Assembly (NCBI GenBank): GCA_032207245.1 | Contig: CM063502.1 | Location: 133,350,073 to 133,414,072 of the forward strand | Origin: Pardosa pseudoannulata | Lineage: Eukaryota; Arthropoda; Arachnida; Araneae; Lycosidae | DNA length: 64,000 nt | Direction: 5' to 3' | Part shown: positions 36,827-54,849 of the stretch, one piece after another | Numbering within the stretch: position 1 is the first letter of the stretch | How the letters are laid out: each line of letters opens with the position of its first letter | The notes under the pieces: model-generated | Told to the model about the DNA's origin: nothing | Databases searched by the model: none | Seen by the model: only the letters and a program-made list of their open reading frames with translations | Made by a program: the position numbers and the translations under genes

Positions 36827-36860
36827 TGTATATACATATATATATGTGTGTGTGTGTGTG
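36719..36860. repeat. Compound (TC)n-(TA)n-(TG)n microsatellite
   Basis: Pyrimidine-rich CTCTCTCT tract, then about 55 bp of TA, then ATATGTGTGTG. A second short TA tract lies at 37277-37302. Confidence 0.95.
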
Positions 36861-37275
36861 TATACATACATACGTACATATAGATGTGTGTTTTAAAATT
36901 ATTTTATGTTTAAATTAAGTAATATGTAGTTGGATATTATTTTGTTCCAAATATAGCAATAAGGAAACAAAAATATTCATCATGTACCTTATTTTCTTTG
37001 TTTACAACAGGTATAATTTAAGATTATATGACATATCACCTAATGAAACGAAAAAAAAATAATTACACACGGTTCCTTTTAATAGCTTTTTGGCATTTAT
37101 TTGGCTTTAGATTTTTCAAAATCAAATTTTATAAAAAATGTATTATATTTTATAATGGTAATTAGTATCTCATTAATTTTAATTTTTTGAAATAGAAAAT
37201 CATTTTATATTATAATTAATCCTTTAAAAGTCTTAAACCACAAAAACAAATTTATTATTCTAGGATTTTTTTAAA

Positions 37276-37306
<31 letters not shown>

Positions 37307-37960
37307 TAACTTATTGAAAGCATTCTTACATATTTATTGAATTTATTTAATATTACATTTTTAAAATTTAATAATATTCAGCATTTCAAATGAAAGTAAA
37401 TTTATAAATCCATTGTCAATAATCAGATTGAATGTAGTATATAAATCAGATATTTTACAAATGCAAATGAATTATCTAAAAATTAACAAAAAAGATATTT
37501 ATTTAGGTAACACTAGTGAAACTCGTTTCACCAGTGTTCACATTACCACGTTTACCAAACAAGTTTCACATTACCACGGTATAGTCTATGAATCGTTTGA
37601 AAATTATTTAAGAAAATGTGTAAATTCTTTTTTGATTTGAAGGATACGAGAATGTTTTTCTGATTTATTGATAATTATATTTTGTATTTGACTCATATGA
37701 TGTTAGATATAAATTCCAATAATCAATTATACTTTTGAACATCATGGAAGCTGTGGATTATTATTTCTCTCTCTGGATAGTCAAGTGAGAAGATTGAGTA
37801 ATTTTTAAAGATGATGGAATAAGTGAGAATAATTCATTTTCTTTCCTAGATAATGATGTAACAGATTTTAAGTTTGAATTATTGGAGATCAACTTTAACT
37901 GACTGTTCAATTTAATGCTTCATCTTTAGCTCTTGTGATAAGAGGTTTCAAAAAATCTTC

Positions 37961-38618
37961 TTTGGAAGGTATTATCATCACGTGTGTATATAAGCATACG
38001 GAAAATTCGTGTAATAGCATTAATTTGTACTAACAAAGGCAGATAGTAAATTTGAAGTGATTAATTAAACTGCTACTTAAGTTTTACACTTAAGTTTATT
38101 TGAAAACCAGTTAATTATAAAAATTAATATTTGGCGATTTATATTAAAAATAAAAATTTATGAATTACGAAAATAAAATGCAGTTGTAATTGAACCTATG
38201 TATTTATCTATTTCGATATTATACATAACATGCACAAAATAGATGAACACATGCATGTAAAAAACAAAACATCATGCACTTTGAAACTTGTCCATTGGAA
38301 GGTTTTATCATCACGTGTGTATATAAGCATACGGAAAATTCGTGTAATAGCATTAATTTGTACTAACAAAGGCAGATAGTAAATTTGAAGTGATTAATTA
38401 AACTGCTACTTAAATTTTAAATTTAAGTTTATTTGAAAACCAGTTAATGATAAAAAATTAATATTTGGCAATTTATATTAAAAATAAAAATTTATGAATT
38501 ACGAAAATAAAATGCAGTTGCAATTGAACCTATGTATTTATCTATTTCGATATTATACATAACATGCACAAAATTGATGAACACATGCATGTAAAAAACA
38601 ACACATTGAAACTTGTCC
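37961..38618. repeat. Recent direct duplication, two copies of about 335 bp
   Basis: Copies at 37961-38294 and 38295-38618 are almost identical, from GGAAGGT(A/T)TTATCATCACG to TTGAAACTTGTCC. They differ by scattered substitutions and a small deletion (ATCATGCACT-region) near the end. No terminal repeats or ORFs. Confidence 0.93.
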
Positions 38619-39694
38619 TGTATTTAAATCTTTTGCACGGGCAGAAAATATTTAAACTGGATTCCAACGGAGCGTGATTTGGAAAATAATTCATTTCATG
38701 AGTTGTTGTCATTTAAAAATAATAGCGACCAAATGGCTGAGCATTCTCCAAATAAATTACTGTTGTGTGCTTGCGATAAGTGGTTGAAATAATTGGTGGC
38801 TGCTGGTGGAAGAGGTGCATAATTTAAGGTTTTTCTTAGGCTCATTTTAATTACTATTTCGGAGACTAACAAAAGGCATTAATAGAAAATTGTGTTTATG
38901 ACTTATGTTTGGAAGATTTAATAACTCTGCCATTTTTTAAAATCATTAAAGCAAAACAATATCATATCGAATTTTTAAAGAAATAATGTACAGACATGTC
39001 CTTCAACTATTAATAACGTGGAAAAATATTTACGAAGAAAAGTTTTAAGGTGAATTTTTTTACACAATTTAATATTGCAAATGTGAAATAAAGAACTAAC
39101 CAAAAAAAGAAATTGTAGCGATTCTGTATGATTTGCATTTTGAAATAATATTCCTTGTAAGAATAGGATTTCCCTTCAAATGAATATGAATAGTGAAGTT
39201 CAGCTTTTTACTTGATCTATTTTATGACTGAAAGACAGACTTAAGAAATCGATAGCAATTTCCATCCATCAGAGAGTAAAGAATAAGATTTTTAAAATCT
39301 GTAGGAGTAATGTATGTAAAGTACTATCATTAATTCAGTAATTCTTTCAAATGGGCATGAATGAAACACAATCACCTATGATTAGCTTTATGTACTTAAC
39401 ACTGTCTGAGACAGTGTTAAGAACTTACACAAAAAAATTCAGAAAGCTACTGTTAGTAGCCAATTTCTGAATTTATTGTATGGAGTTTTACGTACTTCAT
39501 TCATAAAATTTATCATATAAAGGAAGAGATTTTTTTTGTAACAGACTGAGGTATTTTACTACATAGTTCAATATTTTTTATTTTGTAGGTTTGATATCAA
39601 ACGTGTCTTAAACAACTAAAATAATTTTCAAAAAACTACAATAGAGGGATTTAATTAAAAATACTTCAAATGAAATTTTCTTAAGTCATCTTTA
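38619..39694. other. Intergenic, nothing recognised
   Basis: A short hairpin-like CTGTCTGAGACAG occurs near 39402-39414. Otherwise plain AT-rich DNA. Confidence 0.45.
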
Positions 39695-39698
39695 TTAA

Positions 39699-39912
39699 CC
39701 CTTAATTTGGCTAAGTCTGGCCGTTACACTGGACATGTATATTTATAACTACTATATAACATAATTGTCAGTGTTCGCCACAGCGAACATTAACTATCTC
39801 AAAAATGGAAAAGGATATATTTTTTTGTTTATTTTAAAGAGATCCTAATACAGACATGGGAAAATAACAGAAATTAAAAAATATTTGAAAAAACAACTTG
39901 TCAAATTAATGG
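39699..39912. mobile_element. piggyBac-like MITE, 214 bp (family B)
   Basis: TTAA at 39695-39698 and 39913-39916. The left end is CCCTTAATTTGGCTAAG; the right end is diverged (TCAAATTAATGG). It has the same interior as 50972-51190 and the opposite orientation to 25820-26038. Confidence 0.88.
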
Positions 39913-39916
39913 TTAA

Positions 39917-45136
<5,220 letters not shown>

Positions 45137-45235
45137 ATGAAAGCAATGGTCTCCAACCATTTAGTGTCTTTTGACAATTCTCAGACTGTTTCTTCTCTGT
45201 ATCAAATGTCAGAAGAAACCGCTTGTCAAAAGTAA
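45137..45235 (+). CDS. Possible terminal exon, 32 codons plus stop
   Basis: A good acceptor (TTTAATTCTTAAATTGCAG) is followed directly by ATGAAAGCAATGG. The frame reads MKAMVSNHLVSFDNSQTVSS then LYQMSEETACQK and a stop. AATAAA lies near 45495, about 260 bp downstream. The segment is less AT-rich than its flanks. The opposite strand is also open for 99 codons across 45126-45425, so the coding strand is not certain and a chance ORF cannot be excluded. No family recognised and no partner exon found. Confidence 0.3.
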   Translation: MKAMVSNHLVSFDNSQTVSSLYQMSEETACQK

Positions 45236-45670
45236 TGGGGGAAAAAAGTGTTGACAGAGGTCTTTTGAAAGTAGACAAAACATCTGGCATGCATAAAGGC
45301 ATATGTGAGCCCAGTAACTCTTTTTGAACGAATTGTGTAGACACAACTACTTCTTTACATTGTAAAGTAAAGCGGATATTCCAGCTCAGGTGTTTGCAGT
45401 GACATTGCAATTGCCTTATGAGCATAATTGCTAGAATTTAGTCAATTGACTGTATGAAACTGTATTGCACAAAATATTTAGCATACATTGTATAAAAAAA
45501 TAAACTTCTTATTTCAGATACGCTTAGAACTATTAAAATTAATTTTACACTTCATCTATGCTAGACAAATTTTATTGCTCTTAAGTAAAATGAAAAAAAA
45601 AAGAAATCCTCTGTTTCCTTACGAATGTTGTTACATTTAACAGTTTTATTAATTATTTTACTCAAAACAC

Positions 45671-45828
45671 AATAGTCGAATGGTGTCTTTTGTACCAAAA
45701 TTTGTGGGTTCGAACCCCACTGTAGCTGTTAATATTAGTAACCATTCAAAATAGACTTTAAGCAGTAACTCCTAGTCTCATTAGATCACGTGCAAAAAAG
45801 TAAGCCTATTCTCCAAACCAAACCAAAA
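45671..45828 (+). repeat. tRNA-derived SINE (family 1), diverged
   Basis: B box GGGTTCGAACCCC, body GACTTTAAGCAGTAACTCCT, tail CTCCAAACCAAACCAAA. The head is degraded (AGTCGAATGGTGTC). Confidence 0.82.
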
Positions 45829-45968
45829 CTCAATAAAAGTATGGTGTATTACCATTTATTTTTAAATCTTCTCTAGAAAATCCCAATAATTAAAAAGGAA
45901 AGATAGAATATAATTTCAATTATTTGACATAAAACATTTAACACATATTTACCTACATCAGCGGGTCC

Positions 45969-46075
45969 GCACACACACACACACACATATATATATACAT
46001 ACATATACATATACATATATATATGTATATATATATACATATACATACATTATATATATATACACTATATAGGCA
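45969..46075. repeat. Compound (CA)n-(TA)n microsatellite
   Basis: About 18 bp of CA, then mixed ATATAC/ATATAT units. Confidence 0.95.
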
Positions 46076-46539
46076 TATGTGTACAGTGTATATGTATGTA
46101 GAGAGTGTATTATCAGTTAAAGATAAATCAGATATTAATTATGGTCCTAGCATAAGAATTTTTCTTTTATTTCTAAAAGCTAATCTAACACCGCACACTT
46201 TTGTTCTGAAATGAATTATGGAAAGTATATCTGAAGAACCGACTTGAAGTATTTTGGAAATTTATCCCGTTCCTAAATAATAAGTACCTGTACATTGTTA
46301 TTCCCAGACACAGTCCTTTTCAATTTATTAGACTGAATGGCATGTCAATAATGATGATAGGTCCGCTATTGACTGTGTATAACAGAGGGAAAAGTAAATT
46401 CGTGCAGAGAAAGTCACCTTTCCATCGATCGGACTATTAGGTTTTCAAAGTACTTGTCAAACTGTGATCGGAAATGAGATAAAAGACACCGCAAAATGAC
46501 AGCGCACAGATTAAAGCGAAAAATGAGTGATTTTGATGT

Positions 46540-47520
46540 TCATTTCAGTATCGGAGATGTAAGAGGCTAGTTTCTGTATTCCAATCCGGGAATTAATATC
46601 CTGTCTCTCCTTTTAACACTTTTTTTTCTCTCTGTGTGATCCAAACTGCAATAGTAGAGATTTAAAAAATTTAAAGAAAATAACTGCTCCATCAACATCT
46701 ATAGAATAAGTAGTATAAAAAGTTTAATAAGTACAGAAATGTTTAATGAATGAAAGCTATTCTTTACTTTTTTTTTTAAAGAAATGATTATATGGGGAGT
46801 TATGATTCTGCGTACCTTTATCAGAATGCTTACTGCCTATATTAAATACATGTCTACAGATAGTTCATTGTATTATACTTGTAAATATAATATTTCTATG
46901 CGTGAATTTATTGTTTCTTCCTGTATCAGAGGGGTAAAATCTACTTTTAGTATTCCAATCTGGGAATTAATATCCTATACCTCCATATAGCACATTTTAC
47001 CTCCTTGATTAATCTAAAATACAATAGTAGAGTTATTAAATTTATATATGAACTGGATTTACAACATCCATAGGATAAATAGTATACAAAGCTGAACGAA
47101 TACACACAAAAACTTCTAATGAATTCAAGATATTTTAAAAATTATTTTATTATGAATTAATATTCTGCCTACTTTTAGGAAAATGGTTACTAAAGTAGAT
47201 AGTTAATTATGTTACTTAATAGCTACATCACAGTCATGCTTACGAATAGTAATATTTCCATGTAAATTTCCTGTTGATTTCAGTAGCGAAAATGTAAGAG
47301 GCTAGTTTCTATATTCTAAACCCTGAATTGATATCCCGTTTCTCTTGTTAACACTTTATCCCCTCTGTGTAATGCAAAATCCATTAGTAGAAGTTTAAAA
47401 CTTTTAAAGAATGAAAATGAACTTTTAGTGAATGAAAGTTTCTTAAAAATATGGTTTCATCGTGAATTAATATTCTACTTATTGTTATCAAAGTGGTTAC
47501 TATCTAAAGTAGGTACTCGC
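46540..47520. repeat. Diverged tandem array, three copies of about 365 bp
   Basis: GTATTCCAATC(C/T)GGGAATTA-type blocks followed by AATATCC and a CAATAGTAGAG-type motif recur from about 46540, 46916 and 47271. The order of motifs is conserved, including AATTAATATTCTNCCTAC between units. Confidence 0.8.
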
Positions 47521-47524
47521 CTAC

Positions 47525-47633
47525 CGAGAGTTTGCTGTTGTATTAATTAGTTGTTTTTCAGTTATAGCAGCAAATATTACGAGAGTTTGCTGTTCTGTTA
47601 ATTAGTTGTCTTCCAGTTATAGCAGCAAATATT
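47525..47633. repeat. Tandem duplication of about 54 bp
   Basis: Two nearly identical units: ACGAGAGTTTGCTGTTCTGT and its neighbour, each ending TTATAGCAGCAAATATTA. Confidence 0.93.
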
Positions 47634-47639
47634 AATTTT

Positions 47640-49510
47640 CACATGAGTAAATTGTAAATATTTAACAATTTAAAGACTTTAGTGCTAATGTGAAAATAAT
47701 TTGCGTTTATTTATTTATTTATTTTTGAGCACTATTGTCAATTTTTTTTTCAACATGGAGGTAAATTAGACCAGTTCCTACAGTTAATAACCAGTTCCAA
47801 AGGACTAAAAATTTCCATGACAACAGTAGGTTTCAAACCGTGAATGTTCGTAATGACAGGCAGTTAAAATTCAGCTATTTTTTTCAGCTTGGATGGCGTT
47901 AAAAAAGAAAAATGTATCTCTGAATTTTGGAAGATTTGCATTTCATACGAAAAATTTAACAAACGGAACTAAAACCACAGTTTACAATTAAATTGTGTAT
48001 GCCTATTTGAATTATTTAAAATAACATTTTTTACATACAATTTACAAATTTTACTAAGATTTTCAAACAATGCATAATATCATTTTATGTTTCTTGAAAA
48101 TAAAAAAAAATAATTTCGGTCTTACTTGACATTCTAATCGTGGTCAATTTTCATTATATTCGGCATAAAATCAAGCACAAAAAATGAGATGGAATGCGAA
48201 AACAGCGTGGCCCACATAGCTACAAATAATTCTGAACACGATTTCCACTTTGCTCGTCGTTGGAGGATTAATTTTTTTATACTATAAATAAACTTTTACA
48301 TTATCCCATCGAAGAATAATTAAAATTTCATTTTACACGCATATTTACGTGCGTGTATTGTATAAAGAGATTACGTATAACTTTTAAAACCTTTTACTTT
48401 AAATATTAAAACATGTATTTTTTTCATTGTTTATCAACTAATGGTAGAGCGGAAAGAGAGAATGAACAGATGAGAGTATGATAAAGGGATGAAAAATTAA
48501 TGAAGTTTCATTTAAAGTTATGGCTACAAAAAATTAAAGGAATTTAAAATTAATTTCTGATACTTCGATGTATAAATATGCTTTGGATTTATTTTTTTTT
48601 CCTGCAGCTTCTTTAGTTTTAAATACCCTAATTCGGGTGCTTTTAAAAATTAAAGAATGTTAGTTCTTCGTTTTATCTATGATGAAGCTACTGAAACCTA
48701 TTGAATTTTTTTGTATAAAATAAAATCATATATCGGGGGATTATTTATGATGTTACAATACGGCAGAACATATCTGATGAAAAGAATTAAAGCATACTTA
48801 TAAAATATGCATTGGAAATGAATTTGATAAAAGTTCTTGAATTTCATTTTTAAGCTTACATTTTAGAATAATCTGCCGTTATCAAATAAATCAGTTATTA
48901 AGAAAAACAACGTTTCGATGAAGTTGAATTAAGTAAAAAGAAGAAAAAAAACTTAACTAAAAAAATATAACCGTTTGGTTTTAGGTACTCTGGTTCTTTT
49001 CTGGTGCACAACGGCAAATTAGACCAGGACAGGGATGGCAAGACTTTTTGATTGAGATGTGGGTCAAATTTTGTTCATTGGGATTTTGTAATACTAACTC
49101 GTGTGTCACTAAGTAAGTGGCATCACTTGTAAAAGAAGGGGGGGGGGAGAGGATGTGGTATAAAATGTACCCATAATTTCTAAACGTTGAAATGTTGTTA
49201 ATAATTTATACATATGTTAAAGGCTGCCAATTAGTTACATGGTGCGATATGATACATCCAAGTTCTACGATGCAACGAATATGTTCACCAAATATTGAAC
49301 TGACTTATAGTGATACGAGGGAAAACAGTTATCCAATGTCCACTGAGAGGTATATTTTGTTTTATAAATTTGAAATTCAGTATTCATTCTTTATTTTTTT
49401 ATATTTTTTATTGTCTCTTCTTTTTTTATGATCTAAAAAGAAAATTTATAAAAATACTCGTATGGGTCATTAAAACAGCCTTTGTCGGTTACAGATTATC
49501 CGCTATTGAG
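47640..49510. other. Intergenic, with a possible single hAT-like end at 49030
   Basis: CAGGGATGGCAAGACTTTTT at 49030, followed by GAGATGTGGGTCAAA, looks like a hAT terminal repeat, but no matching second end was found. A poly-G run lies at about 49138-49147. Nothing else. Confidence 0.35.
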
Positions 49511-49521
49511 TAGTTGGCCGA

Positions 49522-49700
49522 TATGGTTTAATTTGGAGAACTACGGTCTCTTTTTGTTTGCAACAAGAAGGCTTATTGCCACTATTGGACTACGATCTAC
49601 TACCTATCCACTACCGTACCTCATAAGGATACGAACATTCCTGCTCATAAAGTGATTCGAACCGAAACTTAGCGTTCTACCGATAAGACAATCACTCAAC
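49522..49700 (-). repeat. tRNA-derived SINE (family 1), diverged
   Basis: On the minus strand the head is TCTTATCGGTAGAACGC with B box CGGTTCGAATCAC, and the tail is GAGACCGTAGTTCTCCAAAT. The body is scrambled by small changes. Confidence 0.7.
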
Positions 49701-49900
49701 TATACTTTAAATTCACAGTATTATCTATCCCATTTATAATGTTGATAAAAATCTTTACAATTCATTCATTTTTTCTTCTGATGATCAACGTACGATAATG
49801 TTTACATATATTTATTATAAAAATATATTTATAGTAAATACATTAAAATATCGCCATAAGCTACAATTATTTCCGAAATTTACTTATATATGCATGTAAT

Positions 49901-50025
49901 GGGCCGGACGATGGTCGCATGGAGGGCCGCTGCTCTTCGGTACCGAATCGGCTTTAAGCAGTAGGTCCTGGTCTTTTTAGACCTATTATAGCAAAATAGT
50001 AGACCGTAGTGCACAAGACCAAACC
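49901..50025 (+). repeat. tRNA-derived SINE (family 1), internal deletion
   Basis: The head GGGCCGGACGATGGTCGCAT passes from CTCTTCGGTACCG straight into the body GAATCGGCTTTAAGCAGTAG, so the B box is deleted. The tail is GTAGACCGTAGTGCACAAGA. Confidence 0.82.
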
Positions 50026-50971
50026 TTTGCATTTAGTATTAAAAAAACAAATTCAAAGTTTTTTTTAGAACTGAAGTTATATAAGACTTATACCTTAAAT
50101 ATAATGACATAGATATGTTAGTGTTCATTTTTATTAACACCTAAATCATCGAATGTTCTCTAAAAATGTATCCTTTACGTACTTAAAATATGAAAAGTTT
50201 AAACTTTTTGTTCTGAAAATAACGTGGGAATAAACTAAATAGCTTTTCTATATAAAAATTAATGACCTCCTCTCAACAACTTTTTTTTCACTAAATCAAA
50301 CATATAACTAACATGAGGCTTGCAAAAAACTCATAAAAAAGAATGCTCACACTCTTAATGTATACAATAAAAGTATACACAAATTTCATCGACAGATAAG
50401 CAACCATGTAAAGTGTACAGGTTCGCTGCCTTGAGGCTTGTTGAGCTCTTGAATACTTTAGGCATATGCTATATTCTCCTAATCTGATCTTTTCTATCAC
50501 TACTTTTAGTTTGAAAGAATTGCTTCAATCCTTCTGGCCTATTAGCATGTTGTCACACTGCCAGTTTTTCTTCGGAGGGTGAAAATAGTTGAAGAGGGGT
50601 AACAACTCCAAACAGGGAACGGGCTAAATGGCAAGATATATCAGTCGTATGAAGATTAATTTATTTTATTTTATTTTATTTTATTTTCTAGGTTCGTGAT
50701 CTTCCAGAGTTATTAGTGAGCTGGGAATGTTTATTAGTATTTTAACGAGTCAAGTTAATTCCGAGTTGTTTAAGAATTTTTTTTTTACTTTGCTGTAATC
50801 TCCAGTTTTGTTCACAATGCATAAATATTACTATACTTAATGTCCCCAACCTAAAAAATATTGCATAAAAAGAACATAAATATAAGAATGTTTTATTTCT
50901 ATTGGTAACAGCTGAACTTAAAACAAATACCTACATTCATTTTCAACCAAAGCAATAAATGCTTTGGTTAA

Positions 50972-51190
50972 CCCTTAATTTGGCTAAGTATGGCCGTTAC
51001 ACTGGACATGTATATTTACAACTACTATATAACATAATTGTCAGTGTTCGCCACAGCGGACATTAATTATTTCAAAAGTGGAAAATGATATATTTTTTGT
51101 TTATTTTACAGAGATCCTAATGTCTACCCAGACATGGGAAAATAACAGAAAATAAAAAATATTTGAAAAAACATCTTGTCAAACTAACGG
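50972..51190. mobile_element. piggyBac-like MITE, 219 bp (family B), inserted in the array
   Basis: TTAA at 50968-50971 and 51191-51194. The ends are CCCTTAATTTGGCTAAG and the reverse complement of AACTAACGG. The sister junction at 52261-52275 reads TTGGTTAAAATGTGGGAATT without the element and so is the matching empty site. Confidence 0.93.
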
Positions 51191-52814
51191 TTAAAATGTT
51201 GGAATTCTTCACAAGTAAAAGAGTAGAGCTTATAACAAAAAATAAAGTTGTGAAAAGTTTATAAAAGGAATTCTCAGCTTCTTAATATCTACAATAAAAT
51301 ATATCCATAAATATCATCGTCAGATAAACACCTGTGTAAAGTGTGAAGGCTTTCTGCCTTGAGGCTTGTTAGTCACTTGAATACTTCAAGTAAACTCTAT
51401 ATTTTCCTAATCTGATCTTTTCTATCACTACTTTTACTTTGGAAGATTGCTTTAACCCTTCTAGCCTTTTTGCATCTTGTCACGCTGCCATTTTTGTCTT
51501 GAGAATAACTGATAACGTGGGAATAAATTAAATAGCTTTTCTATATAAAAATTAATGACCTCCTTTCAACAACCTTTTCACTAAGTCAAACATATAACTA
51601 ACATAAGACTTGCAAAATACTCATAAAAAGGAATGCTCACATTCCTAATGTCTACAATAAAAAATATCCATAAATTTCATCGACCGATAAGCAACTATAA
51701 GTATAAGCAAGTGTACAGGTTCGTTGCCTTGAGGCTTGTTGAGCTCTTGAATACTTCAAGCATACGCTATATTCTCCTAATCTGATCTTTTCTATCACTA
51801 CTTTCAGTTTGAAAGGATTGCTTCAATCCATCTGGCCTATTAGCATGTTGTCACACTGCCATTTTTTCTTCGGAGGGTGAAAATAGTTGAAGAGGGGTAA
51901 CAACTCCAAACAGGGAACGAGCTCAGCAGCAAGATATATTAGTCGTATGAGGATTTATTTAATTCAATTTATTTCATTTTATTTTCTGGGTTCATGATTT
52001 TGCGGAGTTATTAGTGAGCTGGGAATATTTTTTAGTATTTTAACGAGTCAAGCTAATTCCGAGATGTTTAAGAATTTTTTTTTTCTGCTGTAATCTCCAG
52101 TTTTGTTCATAAGGCATAAATATTACTATACTTAATAGCAACTTGTTTGTCCCCAACCTAAAAAATATTGCATAAAAAGAACATAAAAATAAGAATGTTT
52201 TACTTCTATTGGTAACAGCTGAACTTAAAACAAATACCTACATTAATTTTTTTTATAGCTTTGGTTAAAATGTGGGAATTCTTCACAGGTAAAAGAGTCG
52301 AGCTTATAATAAAAAATAAAGTTGTGAAAAATTTATAAAAGGAATTCTCAGCTTCTTAATATCTATAATAAAATATATCCATAAATATCATCGTCAGATA
52401 AACAGCCGTGAAAGTGCGGAGACTGTCTGTCTTGAGGCTTGTTAGTCACTTGAATACTTCAAGTAAACTCTATATTTTCCTAATCTGATCTTTTCTATCC
52501 CTACTTTTACTTTGGAAGATTGCTTTAACCCTTCTAGCCTTTTTGCATCTTGTCACGCTGCCATTTTTTTTCTGGGAATAATTGAAGAGGGATAACAACG
52601 CCAGACAAGTGCCGAGACATATCTGTCGCGTGATGATTTATTTTATTTTATTTATTTTCTGAGTTCATGACCTTGAAGGGTTTTTAAGTCAGCGGGTTGA
52701 TGTTCACTAATAACTTAATGAGTCAAGCTAATTCCGAGTTATTTAAAAAAGTTTTCTTTTTCTACTTTACTGAAATATCTAGTTTTGTCTATAAGTGTAA
52801 GAGATATCTCTTAA

Positions 52815-53310
52815 CCCACTAATGACTGGTGTATGTTTTTAGATATCGTTAAAAATAGCTTGCAGAATTTTTATGTTTTCTCAGAACCAGTTTTCCTTTT
52901 GAGAGAAGGTAGTGGACAGTCTTATAAACAATCTACAAAATTTTCAAGTAATTTATAAATTTTCCGTTTAGATAGATTTTTTCTTATGATTATCAAACAG
53001 CACACATAAACTTACTTTTTCGGTAGGTACATAGACGTAAATCATGACAATTTGCTTTATATATTATAAAACTCCATTTTACAATACTAATTTAACATGT
53101 AATACCAAATAAATCTTTTCACGAAGTTTTTCCTTTTTCATAAATGGTAACCTATGCTATTTAAAACGATAGCTAATCACTAACGTGAAGTTCTGTAGTA
53201 TTCAATGAGGTTTAAACTTCATATTTATTTTATTCTGTGGAATCTATAATAAATTAAATTTAAGATATGCCTCGATATGTAATCTGCAGAAATGATTCGG
53301 GAATTAAGTG
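52815..53310. mobile_element. TTAA-flanked MITE, diverged family-A copy, in the array
   Basis: TTAA at 52811-52814 and 53311-53314. The ends are CCCACTAATGACTGG and the reverse complement of CGGGAATTAAGTG. The interior aligns with 1597-2108 and 21816-22324 (for example the TATGAA(A/G)TTTAAAC region) but is much more diverged. Confidence 0.75.
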
Positions 53311-54230
53311 TTAATATACTTAATAGCAACTTCTTTGTCCGTAAGTTTAAAAATGCTGTATAAAAAAGAATATTAAAGTAAGAATGCTTTATTTCTGTTG
53401 GCGAAAGCTGAATTTTGAAAACAAGCCTATATTATTTTTTTTTTTTTATTACCTTTTCAAAAATACTTTGCATTCCTAAGAGATAGCTGAGTCAAATGTA
53501 TGACTAACAACAAATTTACGAAAAATTCATAAAATGAAAGATCAACTTCTTAATATCTACAATAAAAAAATCATAAATTTCATTGACAGATAAGAGTTTA
53601 TGTAAAGAAAGTTCATGTAAAGGCTTGTTGAAATCTTGAATACTTCAAGCATACGCTATATTCACCTAATCTGATGCTTCCTAAGACTACTTTTACTTCA
53701 GAAGAATTGATTCAATTCTTCTTGCCATTTTGCATGTTGTCACACTGCCATTTTTTTTCGGAGGGTGAAAATAATTGAAGATGGATAACAACGCCAGACA
53801 AGGGAATGAACTCCACGCCGAGACATGTGTGACGCGAAATGATTTCTTTGATTTGATTTTCTTATTTTAGGAGTTCATGACTTTGCAGAAGTATTAAGTT
53901 AATTGGGTATGTTCGTTAATGTTTTAATGAGTCAAGTAAATTCTCCAATTGTTTAAATAAGTTTTTCTACTTTGGTGAAATAAACAGTTTTGCTTACAAA
54001 GCACAAACATTAATATAGATAGTTGGAATTTGTTGAGTCCAAAAGTATATGAAGCTTGGAATTGTGGTGTAAAGAGAATGCTAATATAAGTATGCTTAAT
54101 TTCTGTTGATAAGAGTCAAGGAATGAAATGAGGTCTGACATTAATTTTTTATTGTTTTTGTTAAAAACTTCTCTAAGGTAACTTTAGATTGAAGGAATGA
54201 TTCTTACACTATATTTAAAAAAAAGTATAT

Positions 54231-54232
<2 letters not shown>

Positions 54233-54300
<68 letters not shown>

Positions 54301-54301
54301 T
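54233..54301. repeat. (TA)n-(TG)n microsatellite
   Basis: About 36 bp TA followed by about 26 bp TG. Confidence 0.96.
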
Positions 54302-54736
54302 TATACGTACTTGTACACATATGCTGTACTTGTACACATAAGTACACATATGCTGTGTTATATGTACGTGTATCTATTTAAATAATTTAAATTAGTTTTA
54401 GATAACTTTAAATCTATTGTAAATTGATTGTATACTATTTTAATGAACCTTTCATATTGAAGCGGGAAAAAGGCTATTTTAGATGAACTGTCCACTTTAC
54501 TATTGTCACGTGGATGCAAGTACTGGTTGCACGATGAAGAGTCAAGTTAGGAAATAACACCGTTTATTAAATGCCAAGCTACTTAGCTCGTACTCGTACT
54601 GCCGCTCGCAGTTTTAACATAGGCTTTTATATGGTAACAGAATATTCTAGATTGATTTTAATGGTACAGAAAATTTTCGTATTTTAGGAGTCTTCTTGAC
54701 TACTTAACAAACGAACATAAAATTACGGAAATAAAT

Positions 54737-54812
54737 TTGTCCTGACTCAGGATCGAACGGGAAACCTTTCAGTTCATAGCCCACGACTTTAACCATTGTA
54801 CCATGGAACTCG
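54737..54812 (-). repeat. tRNA-like sequence, probably a SINE head
   Basis: On the minus strand GAGTTCCATGGTACAATGGT contains an A-box-like D arm, and CCCGTTCGATCCTGAG is a good B box and T arm. The acceptor arms pair poorly and the anticodon arm is irregular, so a working tRNA is unlikely. Confidence 0.5.
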
Positions 54813-54849
54813 GCAGATTTCGTTTGAAATGTGGCAATATTAATACTTC

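Larger units (their letters stand above)
50219..54175. repeat. Tandem array of about 750-bp units with MITE insertions
   Basis: Five units can be read: 50219-50967 (full), 51195-51513 (first half only), 51514-52264 (full), 52265-52810 plus about 53315-53450 (full, interrupted), and about 53450-54175 (full, diverged). Shared marks are GCCTTGAGGCTTGTT, TCTCCTAATCTGATCTTTTC, GTTGTCACACTGCCA and ATGAGTCAAG-type motifs. Units 1 and 3 are closest to each other, as are 2 and 4, so the second duplication copied a two-unit block. No coding capacity. Confidence 0.88.

Noticed and set aside
54737..54812. A genuine tRNA gene on the minus strand
   Set aside because: The boxes are good but the acceptor and anticodon stems pair poorly; it is better explained as a SINE head.
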